Shown here in pieces: positions 44,849 through 53,597 of a stretch of 64,000 nucleotides of DNA. The notes under the pieces were generated by a model. That model saw only the letters and a program-made list of their open reading frames with translations, had not been told where the DNA came from and ran no database searches. Numbering within the stretch: position 1 is the first letter of the stretch; each line of letters opens with the position of its first letter. This stretch comes from DASQHW01 sp038209365 (GTDB lineage Bacteria; Actinomycetota; Acidimicrobiia; IMCC26256; PALSA-610). The stretch lies in contig JBBQXS010000015.1 of NCBI GenBank assembly GCA_038209365.1, positions 31,821-95,820 on the forward strand. Reading direction: 5' to 3'. The translations under genes and the position numbers were made by a program.

Positions 44849-45820
44849 TCAACCGCCGAAGATCGCAGGCAGCACCGACCCACCACCGAGCAGGAAGAGC
44901 GAGCCGACGACGAGGCTGAACACACCGGTGATCACCGCCACCGTGGCGTAGACGCGGAAGCTGCGCGCGGCATTGAGGTATCCGACTGTCGAGGCGAGCG
45001 CGATGCCGGTATTCGACGTGACGAGACCGAGGATGAACACGACGAGCAGCAGCTCCCCGAGCCCCGTGCCGGCCCTTGCGGCGGCGACGAACACGAGCAC
45101 CTGCGTCGCCGTCTCGGCGCCGATCCCGTGCAGCATGCCGACGATGAACGAAGTCAGCTTGCCGTAGGTCGTGAAGGGGTCGTCTGGCATCGGCGCGCGG
45201 TGGCGGTGTACATGCCGGTGGTGCGTGACGAGCGCGACCGGCGCCGACGACACCCGGCCATCCGGGCGCATCGTGCCTTCGCCGTCGCGGTGGACGTGTT
45301 CGTGTCCGTGCTCATGCCCGCGATCATCGGCGTGTTCGTGTCCGTGCTCATGCCCGCGATCATCGGCGTGTTCGTGTTCGTGTTCGTGTTCGATCTCGAC
45401 GAGCTCCGGCCGCCGGCGCATCCGGCGCGTGACGTGCCTCACCGCTGCGAACAGCAGCATCCAGCGGCTGCGCATGCGAAAGTCGCGACCGTGGCGCACC
45501 AGGGCGTAGAAGACGTACCCGCCCAACACGAGCAGCGTGGCGCCGACGACACGCTCCATCGCACCGTCGACGCCCGCGGGGAGGACGTCGCCCGCGAGGA
45601 CGGCGAGCGAGCCGAGCACGAAGACCACCGCGGCGTGACCGACGACATAGAGCGTCGCGCAGCGCATCGATCGACGCCGATCGTCCTGCGAGCCCGTGAT
45701 ATCGGTGATCGCGGCGATGTGGTCCCAGTCCACGCCATGGCGGAGTCCGAACCCGAACGTCGAGAGCACCAACCCGACCTGGAATCCTTCGTTGGAGGCG
45801 AACGCGACGACCGAACTCAT
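44849..45820 (-). CDS. Nickel/cobalt permease (NiCoT/HoxN-like) with His-rich loop
   Basis: 323 aa. The TM2 signature region is FGLRHGVDWDHIAAI, a variant of the NiCoT RHAxDADHI motif that binds the metal, and a later helix has GMLHGIGAETATQVL. About six to eight membrane segments are visible. Between residues 140 and 215 lies a cytoplasmic-type loop with about 18 histidines alternating with Glu/Asp/Gly (EHEHEHEHADDRGHEHGHE), built partly by a perfect 36-bp tandem duplication. Cobalt supply for corrinoids is a possible link to the operon at 1-14649. Whether nickel or cobalt is moved is not decided by sequence. Confidence 0.85.
   Translation of the reverse strand: MSSVVAFASNEGFQVGLVLSTFGFGLRHGVDWDHIAAITDITGSQDDRRRSMRCATLYVVGHAAVVFVLGSLAVLAGDVLPAGVDGAMERVVGATLLVLGGYVFYALVRHGRDFRMRSRWMLLFAAVRHVTRRMRRRPELVEIEHEHEHEHADDRGHEHGHEHADDRGHEHGHEHVHRDGEGTMRPDGRVSSAPVALVTHHRHVHRHRAPMPDDPFTTYGKLTSFIVGMLHGIGAETATQVLVFVAAARAGTGLGELLLVVFILGLVTSNTGIALASTVGYLNAARSFRVYATVAVITGVFSLVVGSLFLLGGGSVLPAIFGG
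45295..45366. repeat. 36-bp perfect tandem duplication in the NiCoT loop
   Basis: Copy 1 is 45295-45330 and copy 2 is 45331-45366, identical, and followed by a partial third start. It encodes two copies of a 12-residue unit (HADDRGHEHGHE in its protein register) within the histidine-rich loop, keeping the frame. Slipped-strand gain or loss would change the number of metal-binding histidines. Confidence 0.9.
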
Positions 45821-45915
45821 GGTTCCCGTGTGCCGGTTGCGGGCGGGCAGGACAGCGTGAGCGCCACGGCGGTTGTTCGAAGCGGAGGCCCTGTGCGGAT
45901 GTTGTCGCGAGCGAG

Positions 45916-47172
45916 TTACGGCTTTGTCAGGAAGCCATCGCAGTCGCCCAGGGTGAGGGCGTTGACCGCCGCGGCCGCGCCCGCCAGCACCGTCCCGACA
46001 TCAGCGTCGTCGAACTGCGCGGGTCCGGCGGCGACGATCGCGATGAGGTCGCTGCGCCACTTCAACAGCTGGCTTCGTTGTGGCTCCGGGAACCGATCGA
46101 GGTCGGGGAGCCCGGCGTTCGTGACTCTGGCCAGCGCGGCCGCGTCTTCGAATGTCGCCACCGGTGTGCCGGCGACGAAGGTGGGCGCGTGGCTGGTCTG
46201 GGCGAGTCGGCGCGTGACGGCGAACGCGATCGCTGCCTGCTGCCTGAGCTTGCCGAAGTCCACGATGTCCACTTCATCTTGGGTCGTGTGGTAGCAGGGA
46301 CCCGTCGCGTCGCTGAAGAACACCGTTGGAATGTGCTTGCCGATGAAGTTCACGTAGTCGCTACGCCCCTGGCCGAAGATCGAACTGAGTCGCTGGGTCT
46401 GCAGTGGGCCGCCGCCGATCGCATGCTTCACGATCGACTGGAGCTCCGCGCCGCCGGTCTCTGCGCCCAACGCGAAGCTGATCTTGCGCAGGCTCGGAAG
46501 CAGGTTCGCGCCCTGGATGTCGAAGTTGACGTAGCCGACGGTGTTTTCGAGCGGTGCGATCGGATGATTCACGTAGTACGCGGAACCAAGGAGTCCGTCT
46601 TCCTCCCGGTCCCACAACGCGAGGATGACCGACCGTCCCAGGGCGCCACCTTCGCGGCGGATCTGCCGGCCGACCGAGAGCACGGCCGCGACGCCCGCGG
46701 CGTTGTCGGTTGCGCCGTTGCAGATGTCATCGCCCGGCACCTTCGCCCAGCATCCCCCGGGCGCAAAGTGGTCGTAGTGGGCGCCGACGACGACGTACTC
46801 ATTCGGGAGGCGCTTGCCGCGAATGAGACCGACGACGTTCACGCCCCCCGCGAACGGCTGCTTGAACGCGTCGTCACCGGAACGGGTCGCGTCGAGGCCG
46901 ACCGAGAAGGTCTTGAGCTGGCTGATCAGATAGTTCTGCGCGAGCAGCGAGCCGGGCGTCCCGTTGTCGCGGCCCTGGAACGCGTCGCTCGCCAGCGTTT
47001 CCACGTCTTGCGCGAGCCCGGTGGCATCACGGTGGCGTCCGAGCACCGCGCCGGAAACCCCGAGACCCCCGGAAACCCCGAGACCCATCGTGAGCATGCA
47101 TCCCGCGAGGAGCAGGACGAGTGCGGTGAACGAGACGGGCCGGGCACGAAGAGGCAGACCGGCATCATGCAA
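45916..47172 (-). CDS. M28-family zinc aminopeptidase, lipoprotein
   Basis: 418 aa. The two-zinc site is read as H and D in GAHYDHFAPG and NGATDNAAG, catalytic Glu in WDREEDGLLGS, a ligand Asp in NFDIQGANL and the last His in CYHTTQDEVD. The N-terminus has a lipobox LLAGC (VLLLAGC) after a hydrophobic stretch, followed by the duplicated GLGVSG unit, so the enzyme is probably anchored outside the membrane. It releases N-terminal amino acids or processes peptides outside the cell. The start used is ATG 47172; a start nearer MLTMGLG would remove the lipobox. Confidence 0.9.
   Translation of the reverse strand: MHDAGLPLRARPVSFTALVLLLAGCMLTMGLGVSGGLGVSGAVLGRHRDATGLAQDVETLASDAFQGRDNGTPGSLLAQNYLISQLKTFSVGLDATRSGDDAFKQPFAGGVNVVGLIRGKRLPNEYVVVGAHYDHFAPGGCWAKVPGDDICNGATDNAAGVAAVLSVGRQIRREGGALGRSVILALWDREEDGLLGSAYYVNHPIAPLENTVGYVNFDIQGANLLPSLRKISFALGAETGGAELQSIVKHAIGGGPLQTQRLSSIFGQGRSDYVNFIGKHIPTVFFSDATGPCYHTTQDEVDIVDFGKLRQQAAIAFAVTRRLAQTSHAPTFVAGTPVATFEDAAALARVTNAGLPDLDRFPEPQRSQLLKWRSDLIAIVAAGPAQFDDADVGTVLAGAAAAVNALTLGDCDGFLTKP
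47051..47086. repeat. 18-bp perfect tandem duplication near the M28 signal peptide
   Basis: Two identical 18-bp units, 47051-47068 and 47069-47086, encode GLGVSG twice just after the lipobox of the M28 peptidase. The duplication keeps the frame and lies in a linker where length change would be tolerated. Confidence 0.85.
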
Positions 47173-47240
47173 TAGTCAGACCAGTCACCGCACGTCGTCG
47201 GCTTCGTGTTCCGGGGGAGTGCGCCTCACCCGCGTGAGGG

Positions 47241-48146
47241 TCAGTGGTCGGCGGCGTGCAGAAGTTCCTGGAATTGGGCATTCGTCAGGTGCGCCGGTGC
47301 CGTCGAGGTCATGAAATCGCTGAGCACCTTGACGAAGCGTTCGGGCTCCTCGCAGTGGGGAAAGTGCCCGGCGCCCTCGAAGATCTCGAGGCGGCTCCCC
47401 GGGATCGCTTCGTGCGCCTCGTATCCCTGCTGCACCGGGATGATGTGGTCGCTGTCTCCCCAGACGATGAGCGTCGGCACGCGCGAAGCGAGATAGAGGC
47501 GGTTCGTCGCACTCACACGCTGGCCGGACTGGTCGACGACCGAACGCAGCGTGTGCAGGAATGCCGCGCGGGTCTCCGGGTCCGCAAGCGAACCGTAGCT
47601 TTCCCATACCTGTACGAGATTCGGGCTCGGGCGGAAGCCGACGTTGCGCAACCAGCCTGCGATCGCGAGGCCGGCGTCGTGCACCCAATTCGTGCAGGCG
47701 ATCGGAAGGACGAGGTCGCTGCCGGGGAGTGTGAGCGCGCGCAGCAAGAGGTTGACTTCCTGCCCGAGACCGCCGCTCGACACGAGCACGAGTCGTTCGG
47801 TGCGCTCCGGGAACTGATATGCGAACTGCATCACGACGCCGCCACCCAGCGACTGTCCGACGAGCGTGGCCCGCTCGTGTCCCAGAGCCACCATGAGATC
47901 GCGCACGCTGCTCGCAAACGCGCCGAGCGAGTAGTCGCCGCGCGGCTTCGCCGACGCGCCGTGTCCCGGCAAGTCCGGCGCGAGCACCGTGAAGTTCTGG
48001 GCGAGCCCGGGCAGGACCCCCCGCCACATCGCGGAGCTTCCGGCCATGCCGTGGACCAACAGGAGGACGGGTCCGGAACCGCCGGTGCGGTAGGTCACAT
48101 CGTGGCCGTGGAGCGCAACCCGTTGGAGCTCGAAGCGGGAGGTCAC
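47241..48146 (-). CDS. Alpha/beta hydrolase
   Basis: 301 aa. Oxyanion motif VHGMAGSSAMW, nucleophile elbow LVGQSLGGGVV, acid in VIWGDSDHIIP-like text (IVWGDSDHIIP) and histidine in EGAGHFPHCEEP. The closest general groups are haloalkane-dehalogenase-like or meta-cleavage product hydrolases, but Trp/Asn markers that would decide are not evident. ATG at 48146. It lies 50 bases from the divergent sulfatase and 68 bases from the M28 gene. Substrate unknown. Confidence 0.88.
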   Translation of the reverse strand: MTSRFELQRVALHGHDVTYRTGGSGPVLLLVHGMAGSSAMWRGVLPGLAQNFTVLAPDLPGHGASAKPRGDYSLGAFASSVRDLMVALGHERATLVGQSLGGGVVMQFAYQFPERTERLVLVSSGGLGQEVNLLLRALTLPGSDLVLPIACTNWVHDAGLAIAGWLRNVGFRPSPNLVQVWESYGSLADPETRAAFLHTLRSVVDQSGQRVSATNRLYLASRVPTLIVWGDSDHIIPVQQGYEAHEAIPGSRLEIFEGAGHFPHCEEPERFVKVLSDFMTSTAPAHLTNAQFQELLHAADH

Positions 48147-48196
48147 AGGCCGTCACGCTACGCCTCCCGGGCGACCTGCCGGGACTCCGCGAAACA

Positions 48197-49891
48197 ATGA
48201 CGCGAGGATTGCGCATGCTTGGCGAAAGGCTCACACACACGGGTTCGACTGGACCCGTGCGTATCCCGCGGCCGAACCGGATCTTCGGCAACGTCGGCCT
48301 CTGTCTCGGCGTCATCTCCGTGCTGGTGGCCACAGCGTGCAGCGACGACACCGGACCGAAGGCCGCGACCACCACGACGACCGCGACGACCGCGGCGGGG
48401 CCGACGACCGGCCCGGGGACCGCGGGGAGTCGTCCGAACATCGTCGTCGTGCTCACCGACGACCTCGACCTGACCACGTACCTGGACGCGAAGCGGTTCC
48501 CGAAGTTTCACGACCTCATGACCGCGCCCGGCACGACGTTCTCGAATTACTTCGTCACGGACTCGTTGTGTTGCCCGTCCAGGGTGTCGATCCTGCGCGG
48601 TCAGTACGTGCACAACCACGACGTCGAAGGCAACCTGCCGCCGAGGGGCGGTTTCGAGCACTGGCAGGAGCTTCATCGCGACCGTTCGACCGTGGCCACC
48701 TGGCTGCACGATGCGGGCTATCGCACGGGCTTGCTCGGGAAGTACCTCAATGGGTATCCGAACACCGTTTCACCGACGTACGTGCCGCCGGGATGGGACA
48801 CCTGGGCGAGCCCCGCCGCCGGCAATCCCTACGCCGAGTACAACTACACCCTCAACGAGAACGGCACGCTCCGGCGGTACCGGTCGAAGCCGGCCGACTA
48901 CCTCGTCGACGTGCTCGCGCAGAAGGCAGGCGATTTCATCGCGGCGCAAAAGGCCGGGCGGCCGTTCTTCTTGTACGTCGCGCCGTACGTTCCACACGCG
49001 CCCGCCACCCCCGCACCTCGCTACGCCGACGCGTTTCCCGGTCTGCGCGCGCCGCGAACGGCGTCGTTCGACCAGCCCGACGTGTCTGCCGAGCCCCCCT
49101 GGTTGGCCGATCGGCCGCCTCTCCAACCCGCCGTCACGAAGTACATCGACCGGCTCGCGCGGCGACAACACCAGAGCATGCTCGGCGTGGAGGACATGCT
49201 CGAGAAGATTGTCGGCACCCTTCGTCAGACGGGCCAGCTCGACAACACCTACATCGTCTTCACGTCCGACAACGGCTTTCACCTCGGGCAACATCGCCTG
49301 CCGCCCGGCAAGCAGAGCGCCTTCGAGGAGGACATCCACGTACCCTTGGTCGTACGGGGTCCGGGCGTGGCCGCCGGTCGCACCGTGGACGGTTTCGCTC
49401 GCGAGATCGATCTCGCGCCGACGTTCGCCGCGCTGGGACGGTCGGCCACGCCGGACTTCGTCGACGGCGTCCCGTTGACCAGCCTGCTCATGGGCGACGA
49501 CAACGGGGGAGCGACACGACCTCCGAACGATGCGCTGATCGAGCACTACGCCAGCACGGGCACACGCGCCGGTCGACGCGCCTCGGCCGCGAGCAGCGAA
49601 CCGGACGACGACGCGAACCCACCGGTCAGCGGGGCACCGACGAGCGGGCCGGCTGCGCCGCTGCGGCGTCCCCGCTTGCTTGCGGTCTTCATCCCGCCGT
49701 ACCGGGCTCTGCGCACCCCGCAGTATCTGTACGTCGAGTACAGCACCGGTGCGAAGCAGCTCTACGACCTGAGGGCCGATCCCGACGAGCTGCACAACCT
49801 TGCGGCGACCGCGGACCCGGCCGTCGTGCGCAGCTTGGCGACGCGCCTCGCCGCGCTCTCCCGCTGCGCCGGCGCGTCCTGCCGCACGTGA
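48197..49891 (+). CDS. Sulfatase, lipoprotein-type
   Basis: 564 aa. The modification motif C125-C126-P-S-R (LCCPSRVSILRG) provides the formylglycine nucleophile; metal ligands come from VVVLTDDLD and FTSDNGFHLGQHRL, and GLLGKYLNGY supplies a lysine. N-terminal hydrophobic segment with VATACSD marks a lipoprotein (Cys48), followed by a Thr/Ala-rich linker, so the enzyme works outside the membrane on sulfate esters such as glycans. An unusual Pro/Ala-rich insert (about 450-500) lies before the C-terminal strand region. A formylglycine-generating enzyme is needed and none is in the window. ATG at 48197; an internal ATG (MLGERL) is another option. Confidence 0.9.
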   Translation: MTRGLRMLGERLTHTGSTGPVRIPRPNRIFGNVGLCLGVISVLVATACSDDTGPKAATTTTTATTAAGPTTGPGTAGSRPNIVVVLTDDLDLTTYLDAKRFPKFHDLMTAPGTTFSNYFVTDSLCCPSRVSILRGQYVHNHDVEGNLPPRGGFEHWQELHRDRSTVATWLHDAGYRTGLLGKYLNGYPNTVSPTYVPPGWDTWASPAAGNPYAEYNYTLNENGTLRRYRSKPADYLVDVLAQKAGDFIAAQKAGRPFFLYVAPYVPHAPATPAPRYADAFPGLRAPRTASFDQPDVSAEPPWLADRPPLQPAVTKYIDRLARRQHQSMLGVEDMLEKIVGTLRQTGQLDNTYIVFTSDNGFHLGQHRLPPGKQSAFEEDIHVPLVVRGPGVAAGRTVDGFAREIDLAPTFAALGRSATPDFVDGVPLTSLLMGDDNGGATRPPNDALIEHYASTGTRAGRRASAASSEPDDDANPPVSGAPTSGPAAPLRRPRLLAVFIPPYRALRTPQYLYVEYSTGAKQLYDLRADPDELHNLAATADPAVVRSLATRLAALSRCAGASCRT

Positions 49892-49897
49892 CCCACG

Positions 49898-49948
49898 GGT
49901 TCTTGCGACGCCGGGCGACAATATTTGTCGCCGCTGGTCGCAAGAACC
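49898..49948. repeat. Nested palindrome between convergent genes (copy A)
   Basis: Outer arms GGTTCTTGCGAC (49898-49909) and GTCGCAAGAACC (49937-49948) pair over 12 bp; after 4-base bulges, GGCGACAA (49914-49921) and TTGTCGCC (49925-49932) pair over 8 bp with a TAT loop. It lies just after the sulfatase stop and before the glutamine-synthetase stop, so it may terminate both. A related hairpin lies at 53598-53638 and shares TTGCGA, CCGGGCGACA and CGCAAGA blocks. Confidence 0.75.
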
Positions 49949-49953
49949 TGTGG

Positions 49954-51360
49954 CTACACGAGCTCGAAATAGCGGGTGAGCTCCCAGTCGGTGACGGCCT
50001 TCGCTTCCGCATCGCCGCCACCGGTGTGGAACATCAACCATTCCCATCGCCGGTTGTGCAACCAGTAGTCGACGAATTCAGAGCCGAGCACCCCGACCAG
50101 CAGCTTGTCGCTCGTGAGCTCCTCGGCGGCGAGGCTGATGCTGGCCGGCAATCGGGCGTGGCCGGGTGGCTCGCCCCACGCCATCGCACGGTGCTCGGGC
50201 GGCGGCTCGATCGCTCCATCGAGGCCGGCAACACCCCCCGCGAGGATCGTCGCGAGCGCGAGATACACGTTGACGTCGGCGCTCGCCACGCGATGCTCGA
50301 CGCGCGCGAGCTTCTCCGATCGGGAGATCACGCGCAGTCCCGTCGACTTGTTCTCCTCGCACCACGTCGGTGTCGTGGGCGCGGCCGCGAAGCCGACCAT
50401 TCGCCGATACGAGTTGACCGTCGGATCGAGGATCGACACCGCGGCCGGCATCGTCGCGACCAGGCCGCCGATCCAATGCCGCATCGTCGACGACCGCTGA
50501 TCCGGGGAGTGTGCGTCGAAGAACGCCGTCGTGCCGTCGCGGTGAAGCGAGTGGTGAATGTGCATGCCGTTGCCGAATTCCTCGGTCGGCTTGGCCATGA
50601 AGGTTGCGCTGACCCCGCGATCGAGCGCGACCTCTTTGATCACCTGCTTCGCCCGGAACACCCGGTCCGCGGCGGTGACGGCGTCCGCCGGCTCGAAGTT
50701 CAGCTCTACCTGTCCGGGTGCGGCTTCGTCGCTCCACGCTTCCCACGGGATGCCCATCCCTTCGAGGCGACGCACGACCTCGTCCATGAACGGCGCGACG
50801 TAGTGCGCGTTGTGCGTGGTGTAGCCGAGCGGCAACGGCGTGCCCATCGGCGAGAGGCCGCGATACCGCTTGCGACGAGCCGCATCGTACGAGTCGTCGA
50901 ACAGCATGAACTCGAGCTCGTACGCGGCCATGACCTCGAAACCGCGTTGCGAGACCTGGTCGATCACACTTTTCAACACGACGCGCGGGCAGATCGGCAG
51001 CGGCGTGCCGTCGATCGTCATGTGGTCCACGATGACGTCCGCCATGCCGGGCCGGTTCGGGCTCACGACAATCGTCGACAGGTCGGGACGCTGATGGATG
51101 TCGCCGATCGCCGGCTGGCGGAAGTCCGCCCACCAACCGAGCTGCGCCGTGCCACCGAGATCCCACCAGAACACGAGGTCGGCGAGCGCGGGTCCGAGCG
51201 GCAGCGACCGCTCGAACTTCGCGCGGCTCAGGTGCTTGCCGAGCACGAGGCCGTCGAGCGATGCGCCTTCGGTGCGCACCGACGTCACTGCGTGCTCGTC
51301 GAGCCAGCCGTCGAGCGCGTCCGGCGTCACGCCCCCCGACGACGTGTCCGAGGCCGTCAC
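49954..51360 (-). CDS. Glutamine synthetase family ligase (GlnA-like / gamma-glutamylamide synthetase)
   Basis: 468 aa. Grasp region with DLVFWWDLGGTAQLGWWADFRQ early (quoted at 85-107 in parts), the catalytic core with AAYELEFMLFDD (metal Glu), APGQVELNFEPADA, GNGMHIHHSLHRDG and RVASADVNVYLALATILAGG. Glutamate-ammonia ligase itself is less likely than a gamma-glutamylation role, as with PuuA or GlnA3-type enzymes, because a gamma-glutamyl hydrolase is nearby. GTG 51360 overlaps the SCP2-like gene stop. The amine substrate is not shown. Confidence 0.85.
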   Translation of the reverse strand: MTASDTSSGGVTPDALDGWLDEHAVTSVRTEGASLDGLVLGKHLSRAKFERSLPLGPALADLVFWWDLGGTAQLGWWADFRQPAIGDIHQRPDLSTIVVSPNRPGMADVIVDHMTIDGTPLPICPRVVLKSVIDQVSQRGFEVMAAYELEFMLFDDSYDAARRKRYRGLSPMGTPLPLGYTTHNAHYVAPFMDEVVRRLEGMGIPWEAWSDEAAPGQVELNFEPADAVTAADRVFRAKQVIKEVALDRGVSATFMAKPTEEFGNGMHIHHSLHRDGTTAFFDAHSPDQRSSTMRHWIGGLVATMPAAVSILDPTVNSYRRMVGFAAAPTTPTWCEENKSTGLRVISRSEKLARVEHRVASADVNVYLALATILAGGVAGLDGAIEPPPEHRAMAWGEPPGHARLPASISLAAEELTSDKLLVGVLGSEFVDYWLHNRRWEWLMFHTGGGDAEAKAVTDWELTRYFELV

Positions 51361-51953
51361 GGAGCGCCTCGCAGCGCCCATTCGACGGAGCGGCCCGTCA
51401 GAACCGACGCGTGTTGCAACGATCCGCTCGCGAACACCTTGCCGTCCAGCAGATCCTGACCGAACACCGAGTTGCCGGAGAAGATCGACGTCAGCGCCGC
51501 CGCGCTTCCATGGATCTCATAGTGCTCGTCCACGTCGTTGCCGAGCTCGAGCGACGTCCCGTCGTCGAGGCACACGATGCGCATCGCCGCCGGCATGCCG
51601 GAAGCGCCACCTGCGAATGCCCAGAAGGCCTGTGCATGCTCGACCCACGACTTCGCCGGCGGTTCGAGCAGCTTCGACACTCCCAGCGCGAAAAGCGGGT
51701 GTCGGAGCGCGCCGGAGACCTTCGGTTTGGCGGCGTCCGGCCCGCTCATGTTGTCGAGGTCGACGGTCGCGACGACCTGGGTATCGGGCGCGACGCCCCG
51801 AGCCAGCTCGACCCGGCCCTTGTCGAATCGCATCGTGACCGCCTGCGGATCGTTCTGCGATCGCAAAGCGAAGATGCCGCGCAGCGCTTCTGCCTTTCGC
51901 GCACGCGTAGGATCCGCAGTCGCGCGCCGCAACACCGTCGCGATGATCATCAC
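51357..51953 (-). CDS. SCP2 sterol-transfer-like protein
   Basis: 198 aa. The first 120 residues resemble a SCP2 lipid-binding domain: ALRGIFALRSQNDPQAVTMRF, VELARGVAPDTQVVATVDLD and HPLFALGVSKLLEPPAKSW. The later third (DGTSLELGNDVDEHYEIHG, FASGSLQHASVLTG) is not familiar. Its stop overlaps the GTG of the ligase (GTGA), so it is the first gene of a two-gene unit, with 71 bases to the divergent gamma-glutamyl hydrolase. A role in handling a lipid-like amine is conceivable only. Confidence 0.65.
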   Translation of the reverse strand: MMIIATVLRRATADPTRARKAEALRGIFALRSQNDPQAVTMRFDKGRVELARGVAPDTQVVATVDLDNMSGPDAAKPKVSGALRHPLFALGVSKLLEPPAKSWVEHAQAFWAFAGGASGMPAAMRIVCLDDGTSLELGNDVDEHYEIHGSAAALTSIFSGNSVFGQDLLDGKVFASGSLQHASVLTGRSVEWALRGAP

Positions 51954-52024
51954 GAGCGGGGTCGCGTCATCTTCGAGGACGACTTCGATGGCGGCGAGCG
52001 TACACTTCGCACCGAGGTGCCCGC

Positions 52025-52741
52025 ATGACGAACACGCCCCCGATGATCGGGATCACGGCACACGAGAGCCTGGTCGACGACGGCGTAGGTGTCGCGTCTC
52101 GACACCATCTGACGAACGTTGCCTACGCCAAAGCGGTGCGCAAGGCCGGCGGGATCCCGGTGCTGCTCCCGATGGTCGATCCGGCCGACGCCGCGCTCTT
52201 CGCGTCACGCGTCGACGCGGTGCTCGTCACCGGCGGCGCCGACGTCAACCCGGATCGCTACAACGCCGCGCCCGCGCCCGAGACCGACGCGGCCGACCCG
52301 GCACGCGACGACTCCGACATCGCGATGATCAGAGCCGTGATCGACGACGACCGGCCGCTGCTGTGCATCTGTCGTGGCATCCAGATCTTGAATGTCGCGG
52401 TCGGAGGCACACTGGATCAGCATCACGGGGGCCATTTCGACCTGGATCGCTACAACGAAGACGCGCACGGCGTGCGCGTCGACGCGGGCACGAAGCTCGC
52501 GAAGGTGCTCGGCGCGACGCAGATCGGCGTGAACTCGCTGCACCACCAGGCGCTCGACACGGTCGGGCCCGGGCTGCGGCCCGTTGCGTACAGCGACGAC
52601 GGCTTGGTCGAGGGCGTGGAGGTCGATGGATGCTCGTTCGCACTGGGTGTGCAATGGCACCCGGAGCTGCTGCGCCACCGGCCCGAGCACCTCGCGCTGT
52701 TCCGCGCCCTGGTCGTCGCCGGCGCGGCCAACGGTGCGTGA
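52025..52741 (+). CDS. Gamma-glutamyl-gamma-aminobutyrate hydrolase family (peptidase C26)
   Basis: 238 aa class-I glutamine-amidotransferase fold. Nucleophile C116 in LLCICRGIQ, catalytic His and Glu in GVQWHPEL, and VLVTGGADVNPDRY near the front. In E. coli PuuD removes glutamate from gamma-glutamyl-GABA. The divergent ligase at 49954-51360 could be the matching glutamylation step. ATG at 52025 without a strong SD. The stop overlaps the next start by one base (TGATG). Confidence 0.88.
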   Translation: MTNTPPMIGITAHESLVDDGVGVASRHHLTNVAYAKAVRKAGGIPVLLPMVDPADAALFASRVDAVLVTGGADVNPDRYNAAPAPETDAADPARDDSDIAMIRAVIDDDRPLLCICRGIQILNVAVGGTLDQHHGGHFDLDRYNEDAHGVRVDAGTKLAKVLGATQIGVNSLHHQALDTVGPGLRPVAYSDDGLVEGVEVDGCSFALGVQWHPELLRHRPEHLALFRALVVAGAANGA

Positions 52742-53589
52742 TGAACGCGGCCGTCTCGCGCAAGATGCTGCGGACGATGGAGCCGTACCACGGCATGATC
52801 TATTTCGTGCCGGAGGCAGGCGACGCGTATCAGCGGATCGGGCTCACCGGCCGTCGTATGGGCTACTTCGCATCACGCAGCGCCGCGATGGGACCGGTAC
52901 CCGCGGACGTCGTGGTCGCCACGTTCTTCAACTTCTTTCCGCCGCTCGTGCGGAGGGCAATTCCCGCGGCGTGGGAACGCGCGAGCCCGCAATCCGTCCT
53001 CGACGCGCGCCGCAACGCGGTGGACGCCGCCTTGCGCAGGATGCTGGGGCCGGCGGTGGACGGCGCGGAGCTGGCAGAAGCGGCCGCGCTCGCGCGCGAA
53101 GCAGCGAATGGCTGTGTGCCGGAGGGCCGCCCGCTCTACGCGGGGCACGCGTCGTTGCCGTGGCCCGACGAGCCGCATCTCGTGCTGTGGCATGCACAAA
53201 CGCTGTTGCGTGAGTTCCGCGGAGACGGCCACATCGCCGCGCTGGTCGCGGAAGGTCTCACCGGCGGCGAAGCGCTCGTGATCCACGAAGCGACCGGCGA
53301 CATTGCGCCCGGGATCTTGCAGGCGAGCCGCGCCTGGCCCGATGCCGAGTGGCAGGCCGCCAGGGAACGGGTTCGCGCGCGCGGCTGGCTCGCCGACGAC
53401 GGCACGCTGACCGATGCCGGCCGAGCGTCGCGCGAGTCGGTGGAGGCCCGCACCGACGAGCTCGCGCTCGTGTGCTGGGAGCGGCTCGGCGAGGACGCAT
53501 GCACCCGCTTGCGCGAGCTGGTGCGCCCGTTCAGTCGCGCGATCGTCGAGCAAGGCTTCCAATTCGCCAACGTCTGGGACGAGGACTGA
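52741..53589 (+). CDS. SCO6745-family protein
   Basis: 282 aa, all-helical. The opening RKMLRTMEPYHGMIYFVPEA and TGRRMGYFASRSAAMGPV are typical of the SCO6745 family, which is common in actinobacteria and has no assigned function. Further landmarks are LPWPDEPHLVLWHAQTLLRE and GGEALVIHEATGDI. ATG at 52741 overlaps the preceding TGA by one base, so it forms an operon with the C26 hydrolase. No catalytic site is known. Confidence 0.87.
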   Translation: MNAAVSRKMLRTMEPYHGMIYFVPEAGDAYQRIGLTGRRMGYFASRSAAMGPVPADVVVATFFNFFPPLVRRAIPAAWERASPQSVLDARRNAVDAALRRMLGPAVDGAELAEAAALAREAANGCVPEGRPLYAGHASLPWPDEPHLVLWHAQTLLREFRGDGHIAALVAEGLTGGEALVIHEATGDIAPGILQASRAWPDAEWQAARERVRARGWLADDGTLTDAGRASRESVEARTDELALVCWERLGEDACTRLRELVRPFSRAIVEQGFQFANVWDED

Positions 53590-53597
53590 GGGGGTTT

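Noticed and set aside
45295..45366. Possible CRISPR-like repeat
   Set aside because: Two 36-bp units follow each other directly without spacers and lie inside a coding frame, so this is a tandem duplication.
45821..45915. Cobalamin riboswitch before the nickel/cobalt permease
   Set aside because: The 95-base gap is too short for the full element and no B12 box is visible.
48337..51459. 1040-codon open frame on the plus strand
   Set aside because: It crosses the sulfatase gene and runs opposite the glutamine-synthetase-like gene; composition is Arg-rich and no motif is seen.
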